Shown in pieces: positions 9,539 to 22,430 of a stretch of DNA of 64,000 nucleotides. The first letter of the stretch is position 1. Every line of letters starts with the position of its first letter. The DNA comes from Amorphophallus konjac (lineage: Eukaryota; Streptophyta; Magnoliopsida; Alismatales; Araceae): contig CM040118.1 of NCBI GenBank assembly GCA_022559845.1, positions 443,236,053-443,300,052 of the forward strand, in the 5' to 3' direction. The notes below the pieces were generated by a model. The model saw only the letters and a list, made by a program, of their open reading frames with translations. It had not been told where the DNA came from and made no database searches. The position numbers were made by a program, and so were the translations under genes.

Positions 9539-12500
9539 ATGGCAGCCGAACGTGCTGAATGGAGGAACCTGCAGCGCACGGTTCAAGGCATGACCCAGGC
9601 GTTACATCAGTAGCTCAAGATGGAGCAGCGGGTCATGGCACCGGTGACTTATACCGGAACTTTCGAGGAATGAACCCGCCAAGATTTTCTGGTTCAACTA
9701 ACCCCGACGAGGCCGAGCATTGGCTCAACGAAATGGGGAGAATTTTTGAAGTCATGCAATGCACCGACCAAGAGCGTGTCCTTTCAACCTTCCAATTGGA
9801 GCGGGATGCGCGTACTTGGTGGGATTCCGTCAAGGCAACTCTAGGCGATCAACAAGTCACATGGGAAGAGTTCGAGGAATTCTTCAACGACAAATATTTT
9901 TCTGATCGTATACAAGAGAAGAAGGCGGCGGAGTTCGCGGCTCTAAAGCAGCGAAGCTTATCGGTGGCCGAATATGAAGCACAGTTCTCTCGGCTTTTGC
10001 TCTATGCTACTCACCTTATCTCCACCGAAAAGATGAAAGCTAAGCGATTTCTCAACGGGTTGAAGCTTCACTACATCAATCAATTGGCACCGATGGAGAT
10101 CCCTACTTATTCTGAGATGGTGAGAAAGGCACAAGCTCTAGAAGATACCCTAGAGATGACGGAGAGGATCCGTGGGAATGGCATGAGGAAGGAACAACCA
10201 ACTCCTAAACCCGGACTTGGCACTAGCAAGAAGAGGCCCATGAGTGGGTCTAGTTCATGGATCGGAACGGGAACGTGGAAAGATAAGATGCTGAGAAATG
10301 AAGAGATGAAACCCGGCCCTATTGTTCCACTCAAGGGCAAGTGTAGGTATTGTGATCGTCCAGGTCACAAGATGGAGGAATGTTGGCGCAAGCTAGGCGC
10401 GTGTTTACGATGTGGGAGTAGGGAGCACCGTATCCCCGACTGCCCTCTTCTGTCGGAACAGGCTACACCGGCAAAACCTCAAGTTATCAAGAAGCCGCAA
10501 GGAAGGCTTCAAGCTTTGCATGCAGATGAAACTGAGATTTCTGATGATGGCGGACTCGTTGAAGGTACTCTTACTATAATTGACAAGCTTGCATTTGTTC
10601 TCTTTGACACTGGTGCAACGCATTCTTTTATTTCTCGGAGATTTGCGAAGTCATTATCTGTGGAACCTATTATGATGAATACGCCATTAGCTATATCAAC
10701 TCCTATTGGTTCTGGAGCGGCTATTCAATATTACTACCCTTCTAGTAAGGTTATTATTGATGAACGGAACTTTCCAGCCGACTTAGTTTGCATGGATATG
10801 AAGGATTATGATGTAATCCTTGGAGCAGATTGGTTGGCCAAGTATGAGGCCAGTGTTCACTGCAGTTCTAGCTCAGTAACTTTTACTGGACATTCTGGTT
10901 TGTCTTTTACGGGAATTAAGCACCATAACCCCTTACCACTCATCTCGGCTCTTCGAGCCGACAAGCTGTTGAAGCGAGGTTGCGAGGCTTTTCTAGCCTT
11001 TGTCCATGCTACACCAGAGTGGCAAGTTGAGATAAAGGACACTCCTATTGTCCGAGAATTCTCCGATGTCTTTCCGGAGGAACTACCAGGACTTCCGCCT
11101 GAGCGGGAAGTTATCTTCTCCATTGATATCGTTCCTGGCACGTCTCCTGTTTCTAGAGCTCCTTACCGTATGTCCCCTGCAGAGCTACGGGAACTAAAGC
11201 AACAGCTAATGGAATTGCTCGAGAAAGGCTTTATTCGTCCGAGTACTTCACCTTGGGGAGCTCCTGTATTATTCGTCAGGAAGAAGGATGGTTCGATGAG
11301 GTTATGCATCGATTATCGGCAACTGAACCAGCTTACTATCAAAAATAAATACCCATTACCGAGGATCGATAAATTATTCGACCAGATAGCGGGAGCACAT
11401 TATTTCTCTAAGATCGACCTTCGATCAGGATATGATCAGCTGAGGATCAAGGAAGATGATATATATAAAACGGCTTTCCGCAGCAGGTATGGTCATTTTG
11501 AGTTTGTCGTTATGCCTTTTGGTCTAACGAATGCACCAGCAGCTTTCATGTAGTTAATGAATAACGCATTCCGGCCTTATCTTGATCAATGGGTCGTGGT
11601 ATTCATTGACGACATATTGATTTATTCCAAGACTGAAGAAGAGCATGCCGAACATCTGAGGATGGCATTGCAGATATTAAGAGATCATCGACTATATGCC
11701 AAATTCAGTAAATGTGATTTCTAGCTGCAAGAAGTGTCCTTCTTAGGACATATCATCACCAAAGAAGGTATTTCAATTGATCCTTCGAAAGTGGAGGTAG
11801 TAAAGAATTGGGATCAGCCTACTACAGTGACCGAGGTGAGAAGCTTCCTAGGCCTGGCAGGCTATTATCGGAGATTTATTCAAGACTTCTCCAAGATTAC
11901 AGTACCTCTCACTCGATTGACCCGCAAAGACAATAAGTTTGAATGGTCCGAAGAATGTCAGCGGAGCTTTCAAACATTGAAGGATTGCCTCACTACTGCA
12001 CCCGTATTGGCTTTACCTTCTGGCGACGGAGGTTTCGTGGTCTATACCGATGCTTCTGGTATTGGCTTGGGCTGTGTACTCATGCAGCATGGGAAGGTGA
12101 TTGCCTATTCTTCTAGGCAGCTGAGGAAGCATGAAGAAAATTACCCCGTTCATGACTTGGAACTTGCAGCGGTTGTTTTCGCTCTGAAGATTTGGAGGCA
12201 TTACTTGTATGGAGAAACATTCATTGTATTTTCAGATCATAAGAGTCTGAAGTATTTATTTTCTCAGAAGGAACTCAACATGAGGCAGAGAAGATGGTTG
12301 GAATATTTGAAGGACTTTGACTTCTCTATCGAGTATCATCCGGGTAAAGGTAATGTCGTGGCAGATGCATTAAGTCGGAAGCCTATGGCTAAATTGGCCA
12401 GTCTCATGCTACAAGAATGGAGGCTACTAGAACAATTAGCTAGCCTGGATCTTAATGTAGAAAATGATCGGGTGATGATTGCACAAGTCTAACTTAAGCC

Positions 12501-13923
12501 TGATTTGATGATAGAAATTAAATCCTTGCAAGACAATGACCCTGAGCTGGTGGAAATCAAAGGAAACTTGAGCAACAGACCGGATTTCATGATGGCTGAT
12601 GATGGACGATTGTTATTCCGAGGGCGAACTTGTGTACCCGATGTAGCCGAACTCAAGAGCAAGATTCTTGAAGAAGCTCACAGATCCCGATACATGATTC
12701 ATCCTGGAGGCACCAAGATGTTCAAGGATTTGAAAAGATCCTTCTTGTGGCTGAACATGAAAAAGGAAGTGGCAGATTTTGTGAGCAGATGCTTAGTGTG
12801 TCAGCAGGTCAAGGCTGAGCATCTCAGACCGGCAGGGAAGTTGAAACCACTTGATATACCCCAGTAGAAATGGGAAAGCATCGGCATGGATTTCATTATG
12901 AGTCTACCTAGGACTCGTGGTGGATTTGACAGGATATGGGTGATTGTCGACCGATTGACAAAGTCGGCCCACTTCTTATCTATTAAATCCAAATGGATAG
13001 TCGATGTTTTGGCAGCATTGTATATGAAGGAAGTAGTTCGACTTCATGGCATTCCAGTTAGCATTGTGTCAGACAGAGACCCTAGATTCACCTCACATTT
13101 CTGGAAGGGACTGCAAGAGTCCTTGGGCACTCGTCTGAATTTCAGTACGGCCTTTCATCCACAGACTGATGGACAGACGGAGAGGACTAATCAGATAGTG
13201 GAGGATATGCTGAGAGCTTGCATGATTGATTTCGGAGGCAGCTGGAATGATCATTTAGCATTGATTGAATTCGCCTACAATAATAGCTATCAGTCCAGTA
13301 TACAAATGGCTCCATTTGAAGCTTTGTATGGAAGAAGCTGTCGTTCCCCGTTGTGTTGGGACGAGGTGGGCGAGAAGCAATGGCTTGGACCGGATATTAT
13401 TTCGGAGTCGTCATAAAATATCTGTATCATCTGAGACCGGTTACAAGTGGCACAATCAAGACAGAAAAGCTATGCTGACAACCGGAGAAGGGCATTAGAG
13501 TTCTGAGTGGGTGAGCATGTATTTCTGAAGGTCTCTCCATCGAGAGGGATTCGTAGATTCGGCATTCGCGGCAAGCTAAGCCCGTGGTATATCGGTCCGT
13601 TCGAGATTCTGGATAGAGTGGGCGAGGTGGCTTATCGATTGGCGTTACCGCCTCAGTTGTCTAGCGTGCACAACGTCTTCCATATTTCTATGTTGCGGAA
13701 GTATGTGTACGACCCCACTCATGTTATTCATCATGTGGATTTCGAGCTGAAGGAGGATCTGACCTACGAGGAAAGACCGATAAAGATTCTGGACCAGAAG
13801 CAACAGCAACTCCGGAATCGCTCTATATCGATGGTCAAGATTCAGTGGAGTCTGCGTGGGATCGAAGAGGCTACTTGGGAATCGGAAGATACTATGCGGA
13901 AGCGGTATCCCGACCTATTCTAG
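9539..13923 (+). pseudogene. Decayed gag-pol polyprotein of the Tekay-like chromovirus
   Basis: The likely start is ATG 9539. That frame meets TAG at 9611, and gag continues one frame over from about 9614-9660, indicating a frameshift. Order of domains: gag (about 9660-10200); two CCHC knuckles (10342-10383 and 10402-10443); protease with DTG (10605-10613); RT (about 11100-11760) with FIDD at 11602-11613; RNase H (about 12035-12390, YTDAS); integrase with an HHCC finger (about 12678-12805) and a core including SDRDPRF and HPQTDGQTERT; and a chromodomain-like tail (about 13760-13920). In-frame stops lie at 11551, 11722, 12490, 12865, 13414, 13432 and 13504, most explained by C-to-T or G-to-A changes. 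The protein would have carried out capsid assembly, cDNA synthesis and chromatin-guided integration. Confidence 0.93.
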
Positions 13924-13989
13924 GTGATCTATCTTTTCCCTACTTTCCGTATATAGTGCAGTGAATTTGGAGGACCAAATTCTTTAAGT

Positions 13990-13998
13990 AGGGGAGGG
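13990..13998 (+). other. Polypurine tract
   Basis: AGGGGAGGG lies directly before the 3' LTR, where plus-strand DNA synthesis of an LTR element is primed. Confidence 0.85.
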
Positions 13999-16900
13999 TG
14001 TAATACCCTGATTATTTATTAAGTTTTATTGAGCTTTTATTAATTAAAAATTGATTTAAAATGAATTAATGTTTGAATTTCGAAATATTAATATTTAATT
14101 CATTAGAAAATAGAACCTATAAAATTCGACTACCTTAGAAAAATCTGTAAAAATAGTACTTGGGTAAAAGACCATTTTTATAGTAATTTTATCTTCTGGA
14201 CTTGACTCAAATTAATTATGTAACCTTGTCTAATTAGAGGATTAATCCCGAAATTGACATTTACCTAACCTTTACCTAACCGAAACTTAAAACGTGAAAT
14301 TCGACCTTAATACTCAACCAAATGATCTGAAATCAAGGGCAAATGGAATGCCACAATGTAAGGAACATTTACCCTCAATCAATTTGAGGTAAACCTAGCC
14401 CTAAAACGTGCTGCCGACATAGCTTTGGTCGAGTCAAGGATTTCGGCGCCGTTTCTAACACGTAACTTGCAGCGCCAAATACTCCCAACTCCGAAGGCTC
14501 CAGAAGCTCCATGACCTATAGAAATGTAGCTCTTTGACTCTAGTTTCGTTTGGTAGCTGGGTCAGCCGACGAGGAGTCCAGATTTGGGATTATTCGTCAT
14601 TTTGGTGGAGGGTGTTGGTAGTTCGTTGTTCTTCATCTCCAGCCCTTTAATCCGTCGATTAAGGTAGGTACCCTTAACCAAATGAGACTTATGAATATAG
14701 TATCTTGATCAGCTCGACGAGATCTTTCCAATGATAGTAAAAGCCCCAATTTTTATTGGGTATTCAGGGAGATTTAGAGGCATCTTTGGAGGGTATTTCT
14801 GGATCGGGTTTATTTCTAGCTTCGATCTTCAATCTTCAATTCAGGTAGGTGATAATGGACCCAACCTAATTGCCATATATCAATGAAATCTGCATCATGT
14901 TAGCTTCATTTTAACGTTGGAAGCCCTAATTATTATTGATCATGCTCATAGAATTCCTGAGTTTTCATAACAGTGTCTTGTCGATGTTCCAGCAGCATTA
15001 ACTTGACTTATCTCACGATTTTGAGTGACCAAATGAAATATTCATATGGCATATCTTACATGGTTGGAATCCTTATCCTGTCAGCTTTCCGTTGATATGT
15101 AGATATCTAAATTTCATTAAGTATAGTAGGAGAATTTTGAGTTTTAGTCACTGCGTGTTCAAAACTAGGGTTTCGGTGCTCCAGTACTTATAAATCCTAA
15201 TTACAGCAAGTAATCATGCAATTGACACTTCTGTTAGATAGTATTCCCTGTTAGCTTTCTATTGATACCAAAATCCCCTTAATTGGAGTCCAATTGCCTT
15301 AGTTATTAGCATTTTTGTGTAACCCTAGCAAGCCCCCATCTTCCCGGCGATCACCGGCCGCGGAAGGGACGACCGGAGACACCCAGGGATGGGCGGTCTT
15401 ACGATAGACCGTCCAACTCCAGCCCACACCCGACCCTGGCTTATTCAGGAGTTAAATGGTTCCAGACTGACCATACAACTAGTTGGACGGTCAGAAACTG
15501 ACCACATATCCACCCCAGCAGGATAAACGGTCCATTCTGGACCACATAACTTGTGCGGCCCTACCCCTGGCCGCACATCTGGATGGGCGGCCCTGCCCTG
15601 GCCGCACATCCCTGGGATGGGCGGCCCTGCCTAGACCGCCCAAGCACATGGGCGGTCCAGACCAGACCGCCCAAGACCATGGGCGGCCCTCAGGGAGCCG
15701 CCCAACTCCCAGCACCCCGTTCAGCCCCGTTTCAGTCCCGTTTCAGCCGATAGATATGCGGTCCACCCAGAACCATTTATCTACCCAGTAAATGACTTAG
15801 TAATGGTTCTAATGCATTCATTTTCATGTCATTAGTGGTAATTAGTAAAATAGAAACGCATATAATTATTGGCTAATTATGCAACTAAATTTCTGTTAAT
15901 TGCTTGTTATTCGTGCCTACGCGACTTACGCGATCACGTTCATTAGCTTATCATCTTGAATCATTCCTTTTGGCATTTTAACTTAATATATAACCTAATT
16001 CTTATTAATTTGGCTTGAAATTAGGATTAAATATGTTGATTCAACTTGCTAGTTAGCTGCTGTACTACAGTAACATAGCACGATTACTTTCCCAACTTCA
16101 AGTAGTCGCTAAGGCGTTAAATAGCATGTTACCTCCGGAAAACTTGATCCGGCGGGATTACCATTAATTCACATGTTTAATATCCCTGTTTAGAAATCCA
16201 TTGATTAAGTGGTAATCTATTCCAGTAAAGTTATATATGTAACTCTTATTGTGATTTGGTTATCGATCTTCTTGATGATTGTGCTTACCTTGAAATTCTG
16301 AAATGAATCTTCTTCCTACTTGAAATTGTTATTGCTACATAGCTTAAACCTTGGAATTCTGGCCATAAATTGTGGAAGTCTAGATTCGTGGGATCTTTGA
16401 TCCAAAGAAATCAATGCCTGGCAAACAATTAAGGACTCGGTCTAGTCCTAGGAGGAGCGCCCGAACACTACGTGTACCCCCAGGGAGGTGAATGACTAGG
16501 TGTGGCATTTGGCACCAGTACTATGACATGTGTTAAATCTAGGACTGTCCACTACTCTCTACTACTACCTACTACTTTTTGCTTTCCACTCGTTACTGTT
16601 CTATACTCTACTTGTTGTTACTTGGATGTGGAAATGAAATTACATACGTGCTTGACATGACTTGAATCGTCTTGATATGGCCAACTCTTTATCGTTATCT
16701 CCTGTAGTAAATTCTTGTCCTTGTTATTCCTTTTAAGTATTACCATTCTGTTCATTTATATTTCTTGACCTTGCAAGATCTTTAAACTTTGTTTTACTAT
16801 ATCATCATTATCCTTTTATTGCATTATCCTTTGTAGCAGGATATTTTGAAAATGTAATTAAACTGTTAACCACTTATATCTATCTGTTATCTCCTACTGA

Positions 16901-17264
16901 GCGTTAGCTCACACCCCATTGTTTCCCCCTTTCCAGGCTATACAGGTGACGACACCCACACCGATGGGGAGGGACAAGAGTGATTACACCTGAGTGTACC
17001 AGTTAATAGTTGGAGTCGTCTTGTTATTGCTTCTAGTTATGTTTTGGAGTTGTACTAGTTGTACTAGATTTCATCAGAAGTTATGTTTGAGAGTGTCTTA
17101 GTAGTTTGATGAATGTTGTAATAGATTGGGATTTTGCATGTTTAATAAATTTGTTCTTTTCCATTGCCTTGTGTTAATCATCTAGTTTAGTAATTCAACT
17201 TTATTTCAGCTAGCTCGCCTCTAACTGTACGTCCCGATATTTCCGCCTTGTTCGTGGCGTGACA
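13999..17264 (+). repeat. 3' LTR of the Tekay-like chromovirus
   Basis: A 3,266-bp copy of the 5' LTR with the same TG and CA ends. It is followed by the second copy of the ACCCT duplication. It includes the same GC-rich patch (about 15400-15745). Confidence 0.95.
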
Positions 17265-19137
17265 ACCCTTGCCTCTAGCTTGGTTATGTAGCCCAGGCTG
17301 GGAAGAGGTCTGAGTTCCCTTGGCCTATGGGAAGGATGTCCTGCAAGGTTGTGTACCCTTATCCATCTTTAGAATTTCAGTGAAAGCAGGGACACCAGCA
17401 TGGTCCTTCTCTTGGTTGTATAACCGTGGCGGAGGAGGGATTTGAATTCCTCTAACCTCTGGAGGGGGTATCTTGTATGGTTGCTCCCCTATGAAGATAA
17501 TATTGTGGTTGGCGGGTGGCTGCTGCCCCCATTTTCGGCCTAACCGGATTGCATGAGTAGCAGTTACGACTTCGGCTTGACCCGCCTTAGCTGTGGGTGT
17601 AAAACTTATTTATTCCTTGTCTTCCTCACTAGGCAGGTTGAAGAGGGCATACAGGGTGTTGCAGGAGAGCACTATCTCCTTCTTGGCCTTCTAGGCCTTT
17701 CTTTTCTTCTTTTGCTTTTTCTTATCTCCTGGCTAACATCTGCCCCAAGAACAGACTATCATCCTTTTCTATTGCTTTGTTGGTCTCCTCTTTTTCCTCC
17801 AATGAGAGCTGTTCCAACTCTTGCCATGGGACATGGTCTCTTATAAGCAAGGGCTTCAATTCGGGGTGTTCATATTCATCTAGCCCGTTTATGTAGTCTT
17901 GAAGTCGCTGAGCTTCGGGGATGATCTCTTTGACCACCGGCAACGGAGTTTGTCTCCGCCAGTTGTGGGTGGGTATTCTGATTACTGCAGGAGTGTTGGT
18001 CCAGGTCAATGCTAGCGCCGAAGGGGCTACGGCGTGATGTCGCGGATATGTGCCCTAGCCTTCAGGCGAGGGACAACCTTCTTCTTTGTCTTTCCAGGGA
18101 CCTGCTACCATCCCTATTGTTCTTTTATCGGCGTCAGGAAGCACGCTACATAAGTGTGCTAGGTGTTGCCCTCTGCCAATTCTTTGGGCAATGCTTGATA
18201 CAAGGAGATCATGTTGGCTGCAGCCCTCCTTGGAGGCGCTTCATGGGGTTGCGGAGGGTCAACTTTGTACTCCCCCAATTCTATTTCTTCTTTTCTTATC
18301 ATGCTTTCAATGACATCTTTGAATATATAGCACTCTTCAATTGGATACCCAGCATCTGATGGTAAGAGCAGAATCTTGGAATGTCTCCTCTTTTCAGGTC
18401 CTTCGGCCTTTTGGGCTCAGGCAGGGTGACCTTGTCGTACTGGGTGACCCAGTCAAAGAGAACTTTGGTCTTCTCCTTTGGGAAAGAGTAGGCCTTTTTC
18501 ATTTTATCCCTGAGTGAGGGACCCTCCTTCTTTTCTTCTGTTTTGTCAGGCTGGGGTGCAGCTTCCTTCTTGCCCTTATCTCTTTGCTGTTCGAATGTTT
18601 TGATGTCAAGGGTGTTTGCTTTCTTAGGCGTTGGGCGCCGATCTGCTGCCTTTGCCTTCTGTGTGGTGGCTGTGGCGGCTGGTGTAGGGGCAGGCCTTGC
18701 CAGAAATGCTTCAATTTCGGCCACCACGTTGTTTAAGCAGTCAAACGACCTGATTTCCATGCCAATCATCTTTTCCAGGACCTCCCGCCTGAGGTTCTGC
18801 TTGCAAATCTGTACAGCATCCTCCTGATGCAGGGGTTACTTGCATCTCATTTCGAGGTTCCTCCACCTCTCAATACATTCAAGGGCCGTCTCATCCGCCC
18901 TTTGCCTTGTTGAGTAAAGTTCAGCCATTGTGACCTCCCTCTAGGTGACATGAAATCTTTCTCTAAATTTCTTCTGCATGTCCGGCCAGTCACTGATTGA
19001 CCCGACCGGAAGGCTGGAGTACCATTCAAATGCGAGCCCAGTTAATGAGGACCCAAAAAATTTCAGCAGATATGACTCATCTATGGCTAGGTCGCCCATG
19101 ATGGTCATGTAGTATGTGATATGCTCTTTCGGGGACT
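17265..19137 (-). pseudogene. Ty3/gypsy gag pseudogene (5' part of split element)
   Basis: On the minus strand, starting at the right edge, the frame shows a classical retrotransposon gag core (about 19137-18770): a hydrophobic LTGLAFEWYSSLP segment and a conserved arginine-glutamate tract. An alanine/lysine/proline-rich linker (about 18700-18500) follows, then a decayed FCSYHQMLG cysteine-histidine motif near 18370, common in plant gags of this kind, and a region with a VPAFTEILKM motif near 17390. A related motif recurs across the insertion at 5460, which confirms that this piece and 4680-5476 were one frame. Stops interrupt it. The right side is cut at 19137 by the next element, so the gag start and 5' LTR are outside the window. 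Confidence 0.75.
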
Positions 19138-20344
19138 TGTGGACGCACTAAAATTCGCTCGTTCATGGCGGCGGGTTTCGTCTATTGAGTGCGTGGGCGT
19201 GCCAGTCACCGAAGTGACAATTTATTCGGGCTCCGAAGAGCCCATGGTGCGCTCGATCTGACGTCGTCAGACGATTGTGTGGTTCATGTCGGGACCATAT
19301 CCCGTCATGCCATAAAGGTCACGACGTCATTTACATCCCCCGTACAAGGGAATACCCTTGATTAATTGCCGAAATTAGGGGCCCTACGGCCAAAAATAAA
19401 TAATACTAACTGCGCGAGAAGGGGACAGGAATAAATCACACTAAAGTCCACATCAGGATACGAGCCATTGGCCATGTAGGTCGCTCGCGGACCTTTTCAT
19501 ATTCAGACTCGGGTCCGAGATAGAAACACGACGGAGACCGAGGTGGACCCGTTCAAATGTCTGCCGAACGCGCGGCAATTTTAATGATGGTTCGGAAGGG
19601 ATCCGGGGGGAGAAACGAATCCGGTCTGATTGGAATGTCGGCCAGAGATCAGGTCGGGGCCTAGCCATATCAGGATGATTCCCAAGACTCGGGCCCGGTC
19701 TAAGAGGGCGGCATCATTGTTCCTTCTGCGTCGGGTCACGGAGAGAGGGGGCTGTAATGTAGAATTATTAATACCTTATAATCTTTTATCATTATTGTTT
19801 TTATTACCCCGTTGCTTATTCCTTTTTCCGCATCTGTTCCGGGTGATTTCCCTTATCTTGCTTATTGTCATTATTGCCCTTTTTATTATTATTATTATTA
19901 TTGTCACTTATTTCATTCGTCATTTTTTTAATACGGATATATTCAAGTTTATTTATTCATCATGTTTTTTATTAGCTTGTCAGTGTTGCCATTAGATGCC
20001 TATATGTACATATATATGTGTATTCATGTATTATGTATATATACATTTATCATTGTTTTTTTTGGAGAGAGTTGACCCTTGATGGGTTGAAAGAGGGGCT
20101 AAAAAAAAGGGTATATCGCTGAAGGAAGGTGGGCAGAAGAGTGTGCCGGCGAAGGGTTGGGGATGGGTGCCGCTGAAGGGCCAAAGGTGGTGTACCGACG
20201 AAGGAGGGCGGAGGTGTGCCGGCAAAGGGCTGGAGCTGTGAAGGGCTTAAGGAGGGTGTACCGGTGGAGGCTTCAAGGCAGTGTACCGCTGGGGGGGGCC
20301 TGAAGAGTGTATCGGCGAAGAAATGGAGGATGACATAAAGTCTG

Positions 20345-21290
20345 TACATTCATCAGCCCTAAAGCTTGTACATTGTCTATTCAACCAGCATATCAAGTCT
20401 ATACATCCTCCAGCTCAAAGTACGTACGTTGCCTATTGACTGCAGCTCACAGTCTGTACATTGGTTGCTCAAAGTCTGTACATTGGCCAATTCAAAGTCT
20501 ATACATTGCCCTTTGGCTGTAGTTCAAAGTCTATACACTGTCCCTTGGCTGCAGTTCAAAGCCTGCACATTGGGCAACTCAAAGTCTATACATCGTTCAT
20601 CGGCTGCAGCTTAGAGTCTATACATTGCAGCTCAGAGTCCGTACATCGGCCAGCCCAAAGTCTGTACATCGGCCAGGCCAGAGTCTGTACATCCTTCAGC
20701 TCAAAGTCTGTACATTGCCTATTGACTACAGCTCAAAGTTTGTACATCGGCCACAAAGTCTATACACTGTAGCACAAAGTCTGTACATTGCCCATCCCAA
20801 AGTCTGTACGCTGCAGCACAAAGTCTGTACGTCGCAGCATGGAGTTTATACATTGGCTGGCCCAAAGTCTATACGCTGCAGCACAAAGTCTGTACGTTGC
20901 AGCATGAAGTCTATACATTGGCTGGCCCAAAGTCTGTACGCTGCAGCACAAAGTCTGTACGTTGCAGCATGAAGTATATACATTGGCTGGCCCAAAGTCT
21001 GTACGCTGCAGCACAAAGTCTGTACGTTGCAGCATGAAGTCTATACATTGGCTGGCCCAAAGTCTGTACGCTGCAGCACGAAGTCTGTACGTCGCAGCAT
21101 GAAGTCTATACATTGGCTGGCCCAAAGTCTGTACACTGCAGCACAAAGTCTGTACGTTGTAGCATGAAGTCTATACATTGGCTGGCCCAAAGTCTGTACG
21201 CTGCAGCACAAAGTCTGTACGTTGCCCCTTGGCTGCAGCTCGAAGTCTATACATTGCTTGTTGCTGTGTTTGTGCGTCAATCTGCCAAGT
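20345..21290. repeat. CAAAGTCTGTAC tandem array with 65-bp higher-order unit
   Basis: The word AAAGTCTGTAC (or AAAGTCTATAC) recurs every 20-40 bp from about 20345. From 20851 it becomes a regular 65-bp unit starting at 20851, 20916, 20981, 21046, 21111 and 21176. Each unit contains three related submonomers of about 21-22 bp: GGCCCAAAGTCTGTACGCTG, CAGCACAAAGTCTGTACGTT and GCAGCATGAAGTCTATACAT. The irregular flank and regular centre fit recent amplification of a trimer. Frames on both strands are by-products of the repeat. Confidence 0.92.
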
Positions 21291-21309
21291 CTACGCATTG
21301 GGTTCCACT

Positions 21310-21790
21310 GAGATGGTGGATGAGGGTGTACCGGCGAAGAGGGAGAGGCAATGGGAAGGAGTGTGCCGCTGAAAGGGCCAGGAGGTTGTGTCGTTGAAGG
21401 GCCGTTAGAGTGTGCCGCTGAAGATGGGCAGTGTGTGTGTGCCATTGGAGGTTGGAAAGGGCGTACCGCTGAAGGCGGTTTGGGGTTGGAAATGTTAAGG
21501 GGGATGATGAGGGTGTACCGTTGGGCGGTGATGAGGGTGTGCCGCTAGGGGCAACAAGGGTGTACTGCTGGAGGTTAAAGGAGTGTGCCGCTAGGGGCAA
21601 CAAGGGTGTACCACTGGAGGTTAAAGGAATGTGCTGCTGAGGGTTAGGAGGGGTAGAGTGTGCTGGTGAAGGGCTAGATAAGTGTACCGTTGAGGGTCGT
21701 TGAAATGGAGGTAGGGTGAGCAAACGGGTGTACCGATGAAGGTCGTTTGGAGCGTACCGCTGGGGGACCAACGGAGCGTACCGGGGAGGG
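21310..21790. repeat. GTGTACCGCTGAAGG short-repeat array, first block
   Basis: Variants of GTGTACCGCTGAAGG or GTGTGCCGCTGAGGG recur about every 25-40 bp. Isolated copies lie upstream at about 20130-20330, with more at 22265-22430. They lie inside the long LTR. Minus-strand frames through them give histidine/proline-rich peptides that are not credible proteins. Confidence 0.75.
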
Positions 21791-22430
21791 TTGGAGCAGG
21801 CGTAATGAAGGCCCAAGGCCCGGTCTTGTGTCATTTATCTTAAGGCTTTTCTTTTCTTCTTATCTTAATTTCCATGTAGTTTTATATAAACTTTTCCCCT
21901 GCTTTGCTCTGTTCGGCCTCTGCTCGTAAATCACACGTCGGACATGTTATGCCGTTATTCGGTTCGGTTCTTCGTGATGCCGGCAATGGCTCGATTAGTT
22001 AGAAAGTTTTATCATTAATCATCTCATTCGTTTGTTGCTTCCTTTTGCCTTTTTAGCATTTTTTATTATTTCCTGACAAAAATTCGGCAGCATCTACCCT
22101 TGACCCGAGCGTAGGGGAGGTACATGGAACGCGCCCACACGGAGTGGCGGAACCCGACAACTGGAGGTGGGCACCCGGAGGCAGCAACACCTTTGTAAAA
22201 CCTCAGAAAACACGGGGAAAATAACGGGCCGAAGACTTCTAGGGCTGGACAAGGTGGACTGGGGCTCAGCCAAGGCGTGCCGGGCTGGGATAGGGCCAGG
22301 CGTGCCACTGAGGCACCCAGGGGAGGTGTACCGCTGAGGATGGTTATGAGTGTGCCGGCCAAGGGCCGGAAGAGTGTGCCGCCGAGGGCCACTACAGGTG
22401 TGCCGGCCGAGGACCGGAAGGGGGTTAAGT

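Larger units (their letters stand above)
5477..17264 (+). mobile_element. Complete Tekay/Del-like chromovirus (Ty3/gypsy LTR retrotransposon)
   Basis: The two LTRs begin TGTAATACCC and end GTGACA. The element is bounded by a 5-bp target duplication, ACCCT, at 5472-5476 and 17265-17269. Between the LTRs are a tRNA-iMet-type primer site, an aberrant leader, a gag-pol frame ending in a chromodomain-like module, and a purine tract. Domain order is gag, protease, RT, RNase H, integrase, the order known for Ty3/gypsy. Gag-pol is disabled by seven in-frame stops and one frameshift. By eye the LTRs differ at roughly 1-2% of positions, so insertion is moderately old. It splits the gag-protease frame of an opposite-strand element. 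Confidence 0.95.

Noticed and set aside
20031..21834. Many long frames on both strands in the LTR repeats
   Set aside because: They arise because the repeat units lack stops in several frames at once. Their peptides are simple repeats of the DNA unit and overlap each other on both strands.
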